Shown here in pieces: positions 11,252 to 21,539 of a stretch of DNA of 64,000 nt. A program made the translations under genes and the position numbers. The notes under the pieces are model-generated. The model saw nothing but the letters and a program-made list of their open reading frames with translations. It was not told the DNA's origin and did not search any database. The stretch comes from Lytechinus pictus (taxonomy: Eukaryota > Echinodermata > Echinoidea > Temnopleuroida > Toxopneustidae), in assembly GCF_037042905.1 (NCBI RefSeq), contig NC_087256.1:30147501-30211500 (forward strand), given 5' to 3'. How positions within the stretch are numbered: the first letter of the stretch is position 1; the number at the start of each line of letters is the position of its first letter.

Positions 11252-11925
11252 TTAATAGTCCGACATGAAGACAGTCAAGATCCAATGTATCCATACATGT
11301 ATGAGTCAGCGATGGTCTTTCCAGTATGCACAACATAAATGTACATGTACAGTAGTACGTACATATAAACATGTGTGAACATAACACTATAAAACATAAA
11401 ATAAAATGAAATCGAAGCTTTGAAATTGGGGCTACAGTGCGTCCCATCTATTTCCTGATCATTTGTTCCTTCCTTTGATTATTTTCAAGATAAACTTTCA
11501 CAAGTGCTCAGTGATGCAGATACTGTACAGTAACATTTAAAAGATATTCATGTGCATGTATCACAACAACATGAGGGAAGATTTTGAGGTGTTTTTTTTT
11601 TCAAGCAGGCCCATAAATTTATTCTATTCTATTCTTCATCACCATAATCCATACATGTTTAGGAAAAAGTATACCACTTGGTTCTACATGTATAAAGGAA
11701 CACATCAAAATGTCAAATTCTATTCATGCCTTCATGGAGGTACATGGACAGAGTATAATTGCCATTTATACTTACAAGTGTAAAATATGTACCAGTACTT
11801 GTAAACCTACATTGTATTCTTTGATTGACACATACTTTTAAGTGTTAAAGTGCATAAGTGTTAATACCCAAGACTACATACATGTACATGTACATGTAGG
11901 CCTACATGTACATGATGTAACTAGG

Positions 11926-12732
11926 GGTGCGTTTATCCGCCACTTTTTTACCCTAGAATCATGATCTGAATCATGATTCAAATCACGATTCTGCAGAATC
12001 ACGATTGCGTTTAGTCGAAATTGAATATAATCATGATTAGAATCACAAACATGAAACACGAAAAAAGGGGCGTTTGGAAAGACGTTTCTGCAGAATCATG
12101 TACGAAAATGTTAGAATAAACGATATCGTGATTACAATCATGATTCTATGACCTCACTGTTGTGTCGGGCTATTTTCGGTTTGACTCTTGCCAAGCTCAA
12201 GGCGCTCTATATGTTCATTGTATGTACATGATTATGTACTACGCATGCATTTTTTGTCATGTTCAAGTTCTGTGTTGGTCATCGCATCGTCCACTACTTT
12301 TCATTTTTTGGTCATGTCTTCAACTTCAAGTTCTAGTAAATGAATTATCTGGACAGACAATGATCTCAGTTGTTGTTGAGTATACAGTATCAATATTAAA
12401 TTGGATCTACGCTGAAATTCACTTCCGAACACCATTTTGGATAAACTAACAAGATGAATAGAAGCATATAGAAGTAAACAAAATGAGGTATAGACTGAAT
12501 TCTGGAAGCAAAAGATTTTTCGAGAACCGAAACAGGTGCGAAAAACTTCCTCTGTCAAACTGCGCACTAGTGATGCGCACTGGATTGGCCCGAATCTGAG
12601 GAGAAACGGCATTGGAATGAAGGTCGTCTAAACGCTGATTCTGTGATATTGTGATTCATGTTTGTGTTTTGAATCATGATTCAAATCATGATTCAAATCA
12701 TGATTCTGGCTTGAGGTCGCATAAACGCAGCC
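11926..12732. mobile_element. AATCATGATT-rich element with TGCGTTTA ends
   Basis: Ends GGGGTGCGTTTATCCG and CGCATAAACGCAGCC. Subterminal blocks consist of repeated AATCATGATT / AATCACGATT words, about 200 bases at the left and 80 at the right. The about 400-base core shows no recognisable protein. Probably a non-autonomous DNA transposon of unknown superfamily. Confidence 0.55.
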
Positions 12733-12803
12733 TGAATAGCCTACAATATTGTAACTTTTGCAGGCAATGGTCAAGAACATACCGGTACTGAGCAGTACAT
12801 TAA

Positions 12804-14013
12804 AGGGATGCTCCAGGCTGAAGATATTTATATTTCAATAAATAGAGTAAAATTCACAGAGCAAAATGCTGAAAATTTCATCAAAATCGGATAAAAAATA
12901 AGGATGTTATTAAAGTTTAAAGATTTGCATTATTCCGGTGAAACAGTTCTTGGCATGTCTTCATGAATATTCATTAAAGGGATGGTCCGGGCTGAAAGTA
13001 TTTATACATGTAGTTTGATAAATAGAGTAGAAAAATGCCGAAAATTTCATCAAAATCGGATAACAAATAACAAAGTTATTGAAATTTAAAGTTTAGCAAT
13101 ATTTTGTGAAAATAGTCGTCATGAATATTAATTACATGTAGGTGGGGTGATGATGTCACATCTCCACTTGTTCTTTTGTATCTTATTATATGAAATTAGG
13201 TTTATTCAAATTTTTTCCTCTAAGAACTAGAAAAATTGGATTGACAACTGATTTACATGTAGTGCATTAGATATTTATTGCTGCAACTTATTTCATTACA
13301 AGGGAGACATACTGTATTATTCACACAAGTATGAAATAATGAAAAAATTATGATTTTACATGTATGTACATTGTAATAACATAAGAAAACGGAAAGTGGG
13401 GATGTGACATCATCAGCCCACCTAATGAATATTCATGATGACTGTTTTCACAAAATATTGCTAAACTTTAACCTTTAATAATTTTATTATTTGTTATCCG
13501 ATTTTGATGAAATTTTTAACATTTTGCTCAGTGAATTCTACTCTACACTGTATGTATTAAGATATAAATATTTTCAGCCCTTTAAGGTGGGCTGATGATG
13601 TCATATCCCCACTTGTTCTTTTGTATTTTATTATATGAAATTAGGTTTATTCCAAAATTTTCTACCAAGAACTAAAACAATTGGATTGACAACTGATTAA
13701 GTACATTAGTTATTTATAGCTGCAACTTACATGTATTTCATCATTATGGAGAGGCATCATTTACACATTTATGAAAAAAAAATTAACAATTAAATGATTT
13801 CATGTAATAATATCATCAGACCACCTAATATTCATGAAGACATGCCTAGAAGTTAGAACTGTTTAACCGCAATAATGCAAATTTTTAAAATTCAATAACT
13901 TCGTAATTTGTTATCCGATTTTGATGAAATTTTCAGCATTTTGCTCTGTGAATTTTACTCTTATTTATTTACATGTACACTAAATATAAATATATTCAGC
14001 CTGGAGCATCCCT
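12804..14013. mobile_element. TTAA MITE (AGGGATGCTCCAGGC) interrupted by a nested MITE
   Basis: Ends AGGGATGCTCCAGGCTGAA and TTCAGCCTGGAGCATCCCT, TTAA at 12800-12803 and 14014-14017. A related element is inserted at an internal TTAA (12974-12977 / 13582-13585). Removing it restores TTCATTAAGGTGGGCTGATG, the sequence found at that point in sister copies. Confidence 0.75.
12978..13581. mobile_element. nested TTAA MITE (AGGGATGGTCC family)
   Basis: Left end AGGGATGGTCCGGGC; the right end has lost the last dozen bases (TTTTCAGCCC directly before TTAA). Inserted inside the element at 12804-14013. Confidence 0.7.
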
Positions 14014-14418
14014 TTAATAACAACAATGTTATGGAGCAGGTCCTTAAAAGTACAGCACCCAGGGGTCCATTGATATCAAACCCATTTGTAATAACAGTTA
14101 AAAGCTACTGAAAATCCTTCAGTGATTGGCTGATAGTAAAGTTGTTATACATGTAAGAATTGGGCATTTGTTATAATAACAAGTCTTCACAAAACAGGAA
14201 CCAGTCCGGACATCCCATTAGTCCTACATTTTTACAACAATTCACGAGTGTTAAAAAAAAATTGGTTGCAACATTTAAACCTGCATTTGTATATTGTAAA
14301 TGTACATTCATGTTCAGCTACATTGTACATGTATTGATCTACAATGTGTAATGTACAGTTCATGTACATCATGCTGGCAGGAAGTTACACTGTACTGTAC
14401 AAGTACATGTACATGTAG

Positions 14419-14640
14419 ATCAAACTGCTTACGTGGATACAACCAGAGGAGTTTCCCCTAAAGGTCACACCAACACAAAATGCTGCCAAAGCAGGAAGAA
14501 ATCTCAACCAACCAACCAAATCTGACCTCTTGTCAGCTACACCTGTAATTTTGTCAACTCACTTCAAGAAGTGTGCAGATTTTGAGGAAGCTGTCCTACA
14601 TGCATATCTGGACCCCCATGGTCAGTCATTGGAAGATTAA
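14419..14640 (+). CDS. candidate 3'-terminal exon on the plus strand, function unknown
   Basis: An open frame without an initiating ATG runs from an AG at 14417-14418 to TAA at 14638-14640. It reads LTWIQPEEFPLKVTPTQ, then NAAKAGRN, then LLSATPVILSTHFKKC and ADFEEAVLHAYLDPHG, SLED, stop. Composition (Glu, Lys, Asp, His, amphipathic FEEAVLHAYL) is unlike the flanking AT-rich repeats. AATAAA hexamers follow near 14886, fitting a 3' UTR. The acceptor lacks a pyrimidine tract and no upstream plus-strand exon was found, so this may be a nested gene, a pseudogene or a fragment of a mobile element. I do not recognise a family. Confidence 0.35.
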   Translation: MKLLTWIQPEEFPLKVTPTQNAAKAGRNLNQPTKSDLLSATPVILSTHFKKCADFEEAVLHAYLDPHGQSLED

Positions 14641-15506
14641 TGCAGTACAAACCGGGCAGAATTGACCTTGAAGTAGTGTAATTCAATTTTTAGACCTCTC
14701 ATTGAACTTGTACAGTTCAAATTTGTGGGTCGTTAAACTCATTGAGAATCCCAGCTTTAAACGGGTGTTGTTTTCAGGGCAATTAGACAGAAGTTTTCAT
14801 TAAATTATTAGAGTTCAGAACTTTCTTCACAATACATGTATACATGTAACACTTGACAATAATTTCTTTTATAAACAAGACTCTAAATAAACTAGCTTTC
14901 ATGAATAAAAAGCAAACTGTAGGCCCCTCCTTGTTGGCCTACATAACCCATTGGTGATGATTGATTCAGTTTATAATTTAAGAGGCGTTATTAAGAAATT
15001 ATAAAGTAAAGAAATAATATATGTAGGCCAATATAAATTTTTGTATGGTTCGGATTCTTCTATAAGATTAGGAGATGTGAAATATAGAATTTTCTGTAGG
15101 CTTATTATGATCCACCTTTGTATTTACGAACTTCCATTTTTATGAGTCATAATTAAATTTTTGATCCAAATTTGAAAAAGAGCCAATAAGATTTTGGATA
15201 ATGTCCACTTTTGCTTGAAATCACACATACAAATTGATTTTTTTTAATCCATAAATTGGCCACATGATGAAAACGTTTGAAAAAAAATATGTACACCTGT
15301 ATATCATAGCAAAATCATAAATTCATAATTACAGTTTTTTTTAAGTACATGTTGTAAGAGAGACATTTTCTATCAAGCTCAAGCTCTACATGTATTTACT
15401 TCCAGACTAGAACATGAAATAAAATTATTAGGGGAAAATACAAATTATAACCATAAAAAGAAAAAAATCTAAAAGTAGAGCTCCTGTAACTTATTCTGTA
15501 CTTATC

Positions 15507-15750
15507 CAGGGCTCGACATTAGCAGTGGCCCGGTGGCCCAAGGCAACCAAAAACGAAAGTCGGGCCACAAAAATTCTGTAAAAGCCAACACTTGGTGGCC
15601 CGGTTGGGCTACCAAAGTTTTGATAATTCTGGGTTTTTTTCTATTGTTTACGGGCCACTAAATTTGCTTTACAGGCCACCAAAAATATGAAATTGATGAT
15701 TTTGGTGGACTGATTGGGCCACCAAGAAAAAAAGTTAGTGTGGAGCCTGG
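15507..15750. repeat. GGCCAC-rich dispersed repeat
   Basis: AGGGCTCGACATTAGCAGTG followed by GTGGCCCGGTGGCCC, GGGCCACAAAA, GGTGGCCCGGTTGGGC, GGGCCACTAAA and GGGCCACCAAG. Highly patterned and GC-richer than its AT-rich surroundings; the left and right ends (GGCTCGACATTA, TAGTGTGGAGCC) are imperfect inverted repeats. Confidence 0.5.
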
Positions 15751-16570
15751 ACTAATCTGTAATAAGTTTGGTATTAATCCGAAAATGTGAAAGTTGGTAA
15801 GAAAAAACATTGTTTTTCAGTAGAAAACTTGTTGATCTCCATACAGTGTAGAGTACTTTTCCCAACACCATTGGTGTAAAGTAAATTTAAATTACCCACA
15901 AAAATTAATTAAGTATCAAAATTCCAAATATTATACATGTATACTGATTTTCATTTTTCTTTATGCAATGCAAACATTGTTAAAAATCAATCCTTAACAC
16001 TAATATTTGAATGACAATCTACAGTGCTTCACTATTGACAGTCGTGTCATGTTCTAAATCTGACAATAATTGACTGTGGGTCTGTGACATTGCCTGAATG
16101 GTAATTAAACACACAAGCTCTTCAATCATTAAAGGCAAAATACTCAAATAGAAGTATCAATTACAACCACATCACAATTACAGTAGATGTACATAGTATC
16201 ATATTCACATCAGCCCATGGATTGTGCTTTATTCATTAATTAATAAATTCATGCATCCACTTTAATCTATTAATCTTTAATCTATTAATGTACTCTGCTG
16301 TTGCTTCTGTTTTCATACATTGACGCGAGCATGAAAGTTGAAAACAAAGAACCTGGGGCTGGTTTCATTAAGAACAAGATGGTATAACTTTGACATAATA
16401 CCATGAAACTTTGATTGTGATTGGCTGTATTGAGCCCTTTTATTAAACATGGTATGTACAGTAATTGACACACATGTACATGTACAATAATTGCAAAGTT
16501 ACAGTATTTTTTTTATGAAACAGACCACTGGTAAATGCAGCTGTTTCATCAAATGTTTGTAATATTTTTG

Positions 16571-16760
16571 GGTTGTGTGGTCCAGTGGTGGTTAGAGCAT
16601 TGGACTCATAATTGCAAGGTTGTGAGTTCGAATCCCTACTCTGCCATTGTCTCCACTTTGATGAAAAGGCCCAAGAGTAATTAATATCTGTCGTCTATAA
16701 AGTCAGCCACTATGACTGATTAACCAAGACGTAAAATGTTTTCTATGTAATTGGTTATAT
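16571..16760 (+). mobile_element. tRNA-derived SINE with a CAT-anticodon-like head
   Basis: The head has TGGTCCAGTGGTGGTTAGAG (A box with one insertion) and GGTTGTGAGTTCGAATCCC (B box). A CAT triplet sits at the anticodon position. The body continues GTCTCCACTTTGATG past the tRNA region. It differs from the SINE at 4114, so a second family. Confidence 0.65.
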
Positions 16761-16785
16761 ACTACATGTAGCTTGGCGTTAACCA

Positions 16786-16944
16786 GGGGAGTGTTTCATC
16801 AACATTTTCATCCGACAAGTTGTCAGATCTGACATCTTTCTCTGATGTTGATTGGCTGAGAGGTACTGTTACTATGGTAACTGTCGGATAAAATGGGACT
16901 TGTCGGATAAAACGTCCGACAAGTCCTTTCATGAAACGCTCCCC
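16786..16944. mobile_element. GGGGAG-GTTTCAT MITE, copy 1
   Basis: Ends GGGGAGTGTTTCATCA and TTTCATGAAACGCTCCCC. Contains GACAAGTTGTCAGATCTGAC and CTTGTCGGATAAAACGTCCG. A second copy in opposite orientation lies at 17031. Confidence 0.65.
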
Positions 16945-17030
16945 AGCAAAACGCTGTCCTATGGGAGTTACCATAAACAGAATAAACAGAAATGTTTCTA
17001 AGTTACAGTACATGTACATACTGGTAATCC

Positions 17031-17189
17031 GGGGAGCGTTTCATGAAAGGACTTGGGGGACGTTTTATCCAACAAGTCCTGTTTTATCCAACAGTTGCCA
17101 TAGTAACAATGCTTCTCATCCAATCAGAAACCAAGAAAGTTGTCAGATCTGACAACTTGTCGGACAAAAATATTTATGAAACGCTCCCC
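17031..17189. mobile_element. GGGGAG-GTTTCAT MITE, copy 2, inverted
   Basis: Ends GGGGAGCGTTTCATGAAAGG and TATGAAACGCTCCCC. Same internal words as the copy at 16786 but on the other strand, 86 bases away, so the pair can form a long hairpin. Confidence 0.65.
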
Positions 17190-17512
17190 TGTTCTTACAC
17201 TGTAAATTTGTCCAGGTTCATAGTATAACAATGAGAGTGAATTCCTTGTAACCCTACCCAAATTTTGACAAATAATAGGTCAGTAAACTTGCATTCAGAA
17301 ACTTGATAAATAAAATAACTTTAATCTACAATGTACAAAGATCAAATTTCACTTTCAGCTCATGAAAATCAAAATTCTTGAAAATCTCATGAAGAAGAAG
17401 TCACCAGCCGTTTACAAGTCATTTGTAAATGCAAAATACAAACAGGGTCTTTCACAAAGAGTTAAGTATGACTTAAATTCACACTTAAATGTCCAGTTGC
17501 ATGCCGAATGTA

Positions 17513-17929
17513 AAGGCGACCGCACACCTTACGACTGGTCTGCGACCTGATTTTGGAACAAATCGCATTTTGCTCATTTTCTGAAGATGTGAATGGAACA
17601 TATCATTTTATTTAAGGTTAAAATTAATTGAAATAATAATATTATAACAATTTTGAATGATTGCAAGCCCTTATTTTGGAGTAAAGTCCAAATTAGTTTC
17701 AAATCGTAGCCAATCGTAAGACTGCTATGACGTCATTACGACTAGATATTAGATTCGCTTTTATTCTAAGAAGGATGATAGCATAGTCACAAATTTGATC
17801 ATAGGTATTCGTACGATGATTTAGAACATTACACAGTAAGATATTCCAAGTCTCAATATTAGCATCAAATTCTATTACATTTTATTCTGAAATTGGATCG
17901 CGAACAGTCGTAAGGTGTGCGGTGGCCTT
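17513..17929. mobile_element. ACCGCACACCTTACGA MITE, copy 1
   Basis: Ends AAGGCGACCGCACACCTTAC and GTAAGGTGTGCGGTGGCCTT. Internal CATTTTGCTCATTTTCTGAA and GACGTCATTACGACT. Matches the copy at 33909. Confidence 0.7.
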
Positions 17930-18042
17930 AAGGCATCACAGCATAGGTCATATCATGCTAAAAAGAGGATGCGCACTACTGCGTATTAATCGATTGCATG
18001 TTAAATATTAAGCATGAGCACGTCAGCACTAACCATACTTAA

Positions 18043-18791
18043 AGGGGAATCCAGCTTTGGTCATAAAATGTTGTGATAGAAAGGAGAACAGAATGGTGAA
18101 AGTTTGAAAGAAATCGCACAAGCAATACAAAGTTATGGCTGCTTTAAAATTGAGATCCCTAAGACTATGTAGATTTCAAATTGGCAACTAGGTAAGTATT
18201 CATTCATTCATTTGATTTATTCATTCATTCATTTATTTCCGTTCAAACAAAAGATATAATCAAAGTAAAGTGTAAATACATGTTCAAAATAATACATACT
18301 CAAAATAATACATACAGTTCTATAACATTTCATAACAAATATTGAATACAAGAATTATGACAAGGGGCGCGGACAACTTTCCCAAAGGCCATGTACTTTA
18401 ATAATTATCAGGGATTTGTGGTTTTTTCCTAAGTGCCCATTCCCCTGGGGCAGTAATCTAAATGTAAACCAGGTAGTATTTTGTTTCACGTCCTCATGAA
18501 ATTAAAATATATTTTGAAGTAAAACTTTTGAAAAAAAAAGACATTTTAGCCATTTTATGTATTGGAGTACATGGAAGAGAAGCCCTTGCGTTACATCACT
18601 ATGACATCCCATATGCGGCCAATTTGAAATCTCCATAGGTATAGTGATTACCAATGATTACAACTTTTTTAAACTTCATAACTTTCGTATTGTTTGTGCG
18701 ATATTGTTCAAACTTTCACCTACATGTATCAACTTGTCTGATTTTTCTTTTTCATCTAAAAACAAGTTTTTATTTGGGGTGGATTCCCCTT
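18043..18791. mobile_element. TTAA MITE (AGGGGAATCCA family), enlarged
   Basis: Ends AGGGGAATCCAGC and TGGATTCCCCT with TTAA at 18039-18042 and 18792-18795. The centre holds an ATTCATTC-rich segment and foreign sequence (about 18195-18480), probably a second insertion. Confidence 0.6.
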
Positions 18792-19668
18792 TTAATAAGT
18801 CTTTGTGAAACACCTCCCCATGCTTTGTGAAACGACATCAGGTGGTGAATGACCAAGAACAATTGCTGCATTATCATACAAAGTTGTATGTATGCCAATT
18901 TGGCACTGCGATCTATCCTAAAAATAAAATTGACTGTACAGTACATGTCCAAATTAATCCTGTATTATAAACCAGCCTAGCTAATTACACTTGTTCGTGT
19001 GAATTAATAAGGACCGTGACACATCTATATCCGCTACAAGTACATGTATGTTGGCAGTAATAATGTGTATTCTTTAATTTGAATGCAATGCATTAGGCCA
19101 AGGTGTAAACATGAGTCTAAAAATTATACAATTTCATTTTTCAAAATTATAATTGGGTTAGGATGTACATGTACAGGTGCATACAAACATCTGTAAATGT
19201 ATATACATGTAAATAGAGTATATTTGGGCCACCATGGCATATTAGACTAGCCCATCAATAAAATATAACTAATAATAAATAATGAACTTGCTACTGTAAA
19301 GGAGCAACAAGGTGAGTATGCATTAAATGCTTATTTCCAAGAGATGAGTGGTGCCATGTCAGACATGCTTGTGTCAGGTGATCAGTCTCCTACTATTATC
19401 TAACGTTAGCTTACCAAGGATGACTTGATTATAATATTACTGCAGGAATTAAATTTGGGTCATTTTTTTTATAGGGAGGTGCAGTATTTCTAAATTTAGA
19501 GTTCAACTTCAACTTTTCAACATCAATGTTAAAGATGCACATATTTTATTTAAAAAAAAAAAAAAATCTAAAATAAAATCATAAGAAAAAAACGGAATTT
19601 TACACTTTTATTACCTCATTCTCTACAAAAAAAATCCTGATCCCGATTGAAATTGAAATCCCGATCTC

Positions 19669-19866
19669 ATGACCATCACCTTCGTAGCTCACAAGATACA
19701 CTCACACTGCAAGTACCCCCACACAAAAAAGCAACACAACAGTGTAGGAGATAGGTCATTTCTTATATCAGCCCCACAACTATGGAACAAACTTCCCCTC
19801 AACATTAGGAATTCAACAAATTTACATAATTTCAAGTTAAAATTAAAAACCCATAGATTCCAATAG
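19669..19866 (+). pseudogene. C-terminal fragment of a non-LTR retrotransposon ORF2
   Basis: The frame contains GDRSFLISAPQLWNKLPLNI followed by RNSTNLHNFKLKLKTHRF, the well-known end of many LINE ORF2 proteins (GDRSF..AP.LWN.LP..IR....L..FK..LK). The reverse transcriptase upstream is missing; a 5'-truncated insertion. Confidence 0.7.
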
Positions 19867-20216
19867 TACATGTATGTACAGCACCTAGGAAGCTCTTGCA
19901 GCGCAATAGAATATAGAAATAGTTTTTGCGCAATATGAATGCATATTATATTATTTTTATTTTTAAAAGAGTAACAAGCCATGATGTAAACTTACATGTA
20001 GTACTTGTTGCTATGTGAGTTTCAAATCTAAACCAACAGAGTGACATTGAACACAAAAACTGTATTTCATTGCATTTTTTTTTTCAATTAGATTCTGAAT
20101 TATCTTAGAAAAAAAATACTTTGCACCTACATGTACCTAAACTTTAATACATGTACAAGTGTGTAGAGACTAAAGCTTTCAATCTCATGACAACGTGCTG
20201 TTTTCAGTAGAAATTT

Positions 20217-20355
20217 TGCTAAACTTTAAAATTCAATAAATCTGTTTTTTGTTTTCAGATTTTTTTTTGAAATTTTCAGCATTTTGCTCAGTGAATTTTT
20301 CTCTATTTACATGTATTTTGAAGTATTTTTTTATCAGCCCGGAGTACCCTTTTAA
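20217..20355. mobile_element. truncated TTAA MITE end
   Basis: AAACTTTAAAATTCAATAA, AAATTTTCAGCATTTTGCTC and AGCCCGGAGTACCC are the right-hand part of the AGGGATGGTCC-type elements. The left half is absent. Confidence 0.5.
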
Positions 20356-20422
20356 AGAAAAAAAGTAAAGAAGGAAATACAGTCTAAATGAATAACGAAT
20401 AATCATCAATAGTAAATCTTAC

Positions 20423-21381
20423 CCATTCTGAAGAGCCAACTGAGGTCTTGGGCAACTGATTCCAAACACCTCCTCCTCAGGAATTTGATAGAGCGTATCC
20501 TGTGTGATGGTCTTATCAGAGTGAAGTTGATCAAAATAGAGGTACATTACATGCTCTCTTTCTCTCCTCATAAGCTCCAGTGCCTTTTTAGTTTTACCAT
20601 AAAGACCTTCATCGCTGTCACTCGTGCATTTCACCGTTATAAAAAACATTTTCCGTTTACCAGGCACAGGGTCGAAACCGCAGAGATCCACGGTGATTTT
20701 AAACAGGCAGGCTTGGTGTCCTAAGCAAAATAAGATAGGATCACAGCCCGTTTGGGTGAGGGGACTTTGGTTGATAACATCTGGAGCGACCATATCCATG
20801 AACTGTTGCCGAGCATTCTTTGGATTGTTTGCCTCGCCTCGGCGAAGCTTGACCTCGCGCGGTTCAGGTGATAATTTTTTGGCAATTTTGTCGGCAATCG
20901 TGTACATCTTTGACCCCTGTTTGGAAGCCCATGGTCTATTCATAGTAGACTGAGCAGTGTCAAAACGATATGATAACTCTGATATAAAATAACCGCGGGG
21001 GCACGTAAAAAAGGACCGCTGATTTTCCTGCCATTTGAAGTTATGTTCTACTGAGTTTTTCCACGGGACCTCGTGATACTTAACCATGGGAAGCTCTATG
21101 ACTTGCCCATTATTTGGTTGAGGAACTAGATGTCTTGGCCGAGCATCAGCGGCCGGAGGTTGTGGTTTTGCACCTTTCTGTGCAGCCGGGAGCATCTGTC
21201 TCCCAACACCAACTTGAGGAGGGGCCCCATTATTTGCCCTTTTCCCAAGCAAACCAGGCAAAAGTCCTCTTTTGTGCAAGTTAGGAAACCGCCTTTTCAA
21301 GTCATCCTTTACATCTATACCCTGCCCAATACAACGCTCTACGAGAAGGCAACATAACAAAGTCACAAATGCAAACTTCAT
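20423..21381 (-). CDS. secreted prepropeptide-like protein with SUEL-type lectin-like domain, exon 1
   Basis: Start chosen at ATG 21381 because MKFAFVTLLCCLLVERCIGQ is a textbook signal peptide; an in-frame ATG at 21480 would add 33 residues in front. Right after the signal peptide comes a short segment cut by dibasic sites: KR, RFPNLH, KR, GLLPGLLG, KR (residues 29-48). Gly-Lys-Arg is the classical amidation/cleavage signal, so GLLPGLL-amide is a candidate peptide. A Pro/Gln-rich linker follows. From residue 127 (FTCPRGYFISELSYRFD) to 252 the cysteines and the pattern C-x-GHQ-AC, DPVPGKRKMFFITVKC resemble the galactose/rhamnose-binding lectin fold of sea urchin egg lectin (C.GK.SC, DPCPGT.KYL.V.Y.C), with a long insertion. 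The exon ends CAGAATGG followed by GTAAGA, phase 2. Lectin assignment is by motif only. Confidence 0.72.
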
Positions 21382-21533
21382 TACTTTTCTCACTCCACTT
21401 CGCCCCCTAAACGGCCACAGAGTTCCGGCCGAACCTTTCGGCGGGTTGTCAGGTGCACAGCGTAGTGCTGAGGCATCCATTTCTTGGACTTGGCTACTTC
21501 ACCGTCAATGGCGTAAAAATTCCATAATTTGGA

Positions 21534-21539
21534 TTTATA
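21534..21539 (-). promoter_or_regulatory. candidate TATA box of the secreted-protein gene
   Basis: TATAAA on the minus strand, about 55 bases upstream of the in-frame ATG at 21480 and 153 bases upstream of the preferred ATG at 21381. If used, transcription would start near 21505-21510, leaving both ATGs in the mRNA. Position-based inference only. Confidence 0.35.

Larger units (their letters stand above)
5145..20422 (-). other. intron 1 of the secreted-protein gene: repeat-filled
   Basis: About 15 kb. Contains the Harbinger-like MITE, the dimeric array, several TTAA MITEs, the AATCATGATT element, one SINE, a LINE fragment and the plus-strand candidate exon at 14419. Dense in TACATGTA/ACATGTAC palindromes. 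Between the listed elements I see no further features. Confidence 0.5.
2221..21381 (-). other. gene span of the secreted peptide/lectin-like protein (partial, 3' end off window)
   Basis: Four predicted exons (20423-21381, 5070-5144, 4381-4486, 2221-2314) with compatible phases 2, 2, 0 and an open 3' end. The first intron is about 15 kb and contains most of the MITEs, SINEs and the tandem array described separately. The protein is secreted by its signal peptide. The architecture suggests either a neuropeptide precursor that carries a folded cysteine domain (as neurophysin does for vasotocin-type precursors) or an extracellular lectin with a processed N-terminal propeptide. Confidence 0.55.

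Noticed and set aside
12301..12612. 103-residue minus-strand frame in the AATCATGATT element core, considered as a transposase
   Set aside because: No DDE/DDD motif or recognisable domain, and too short.
16571..16645. Possible functional tRNA (CAT anticodon position)
   Set aside because: Acceptor stem does not pair well, the D arm has an insertion, and a SINE body follows directly.
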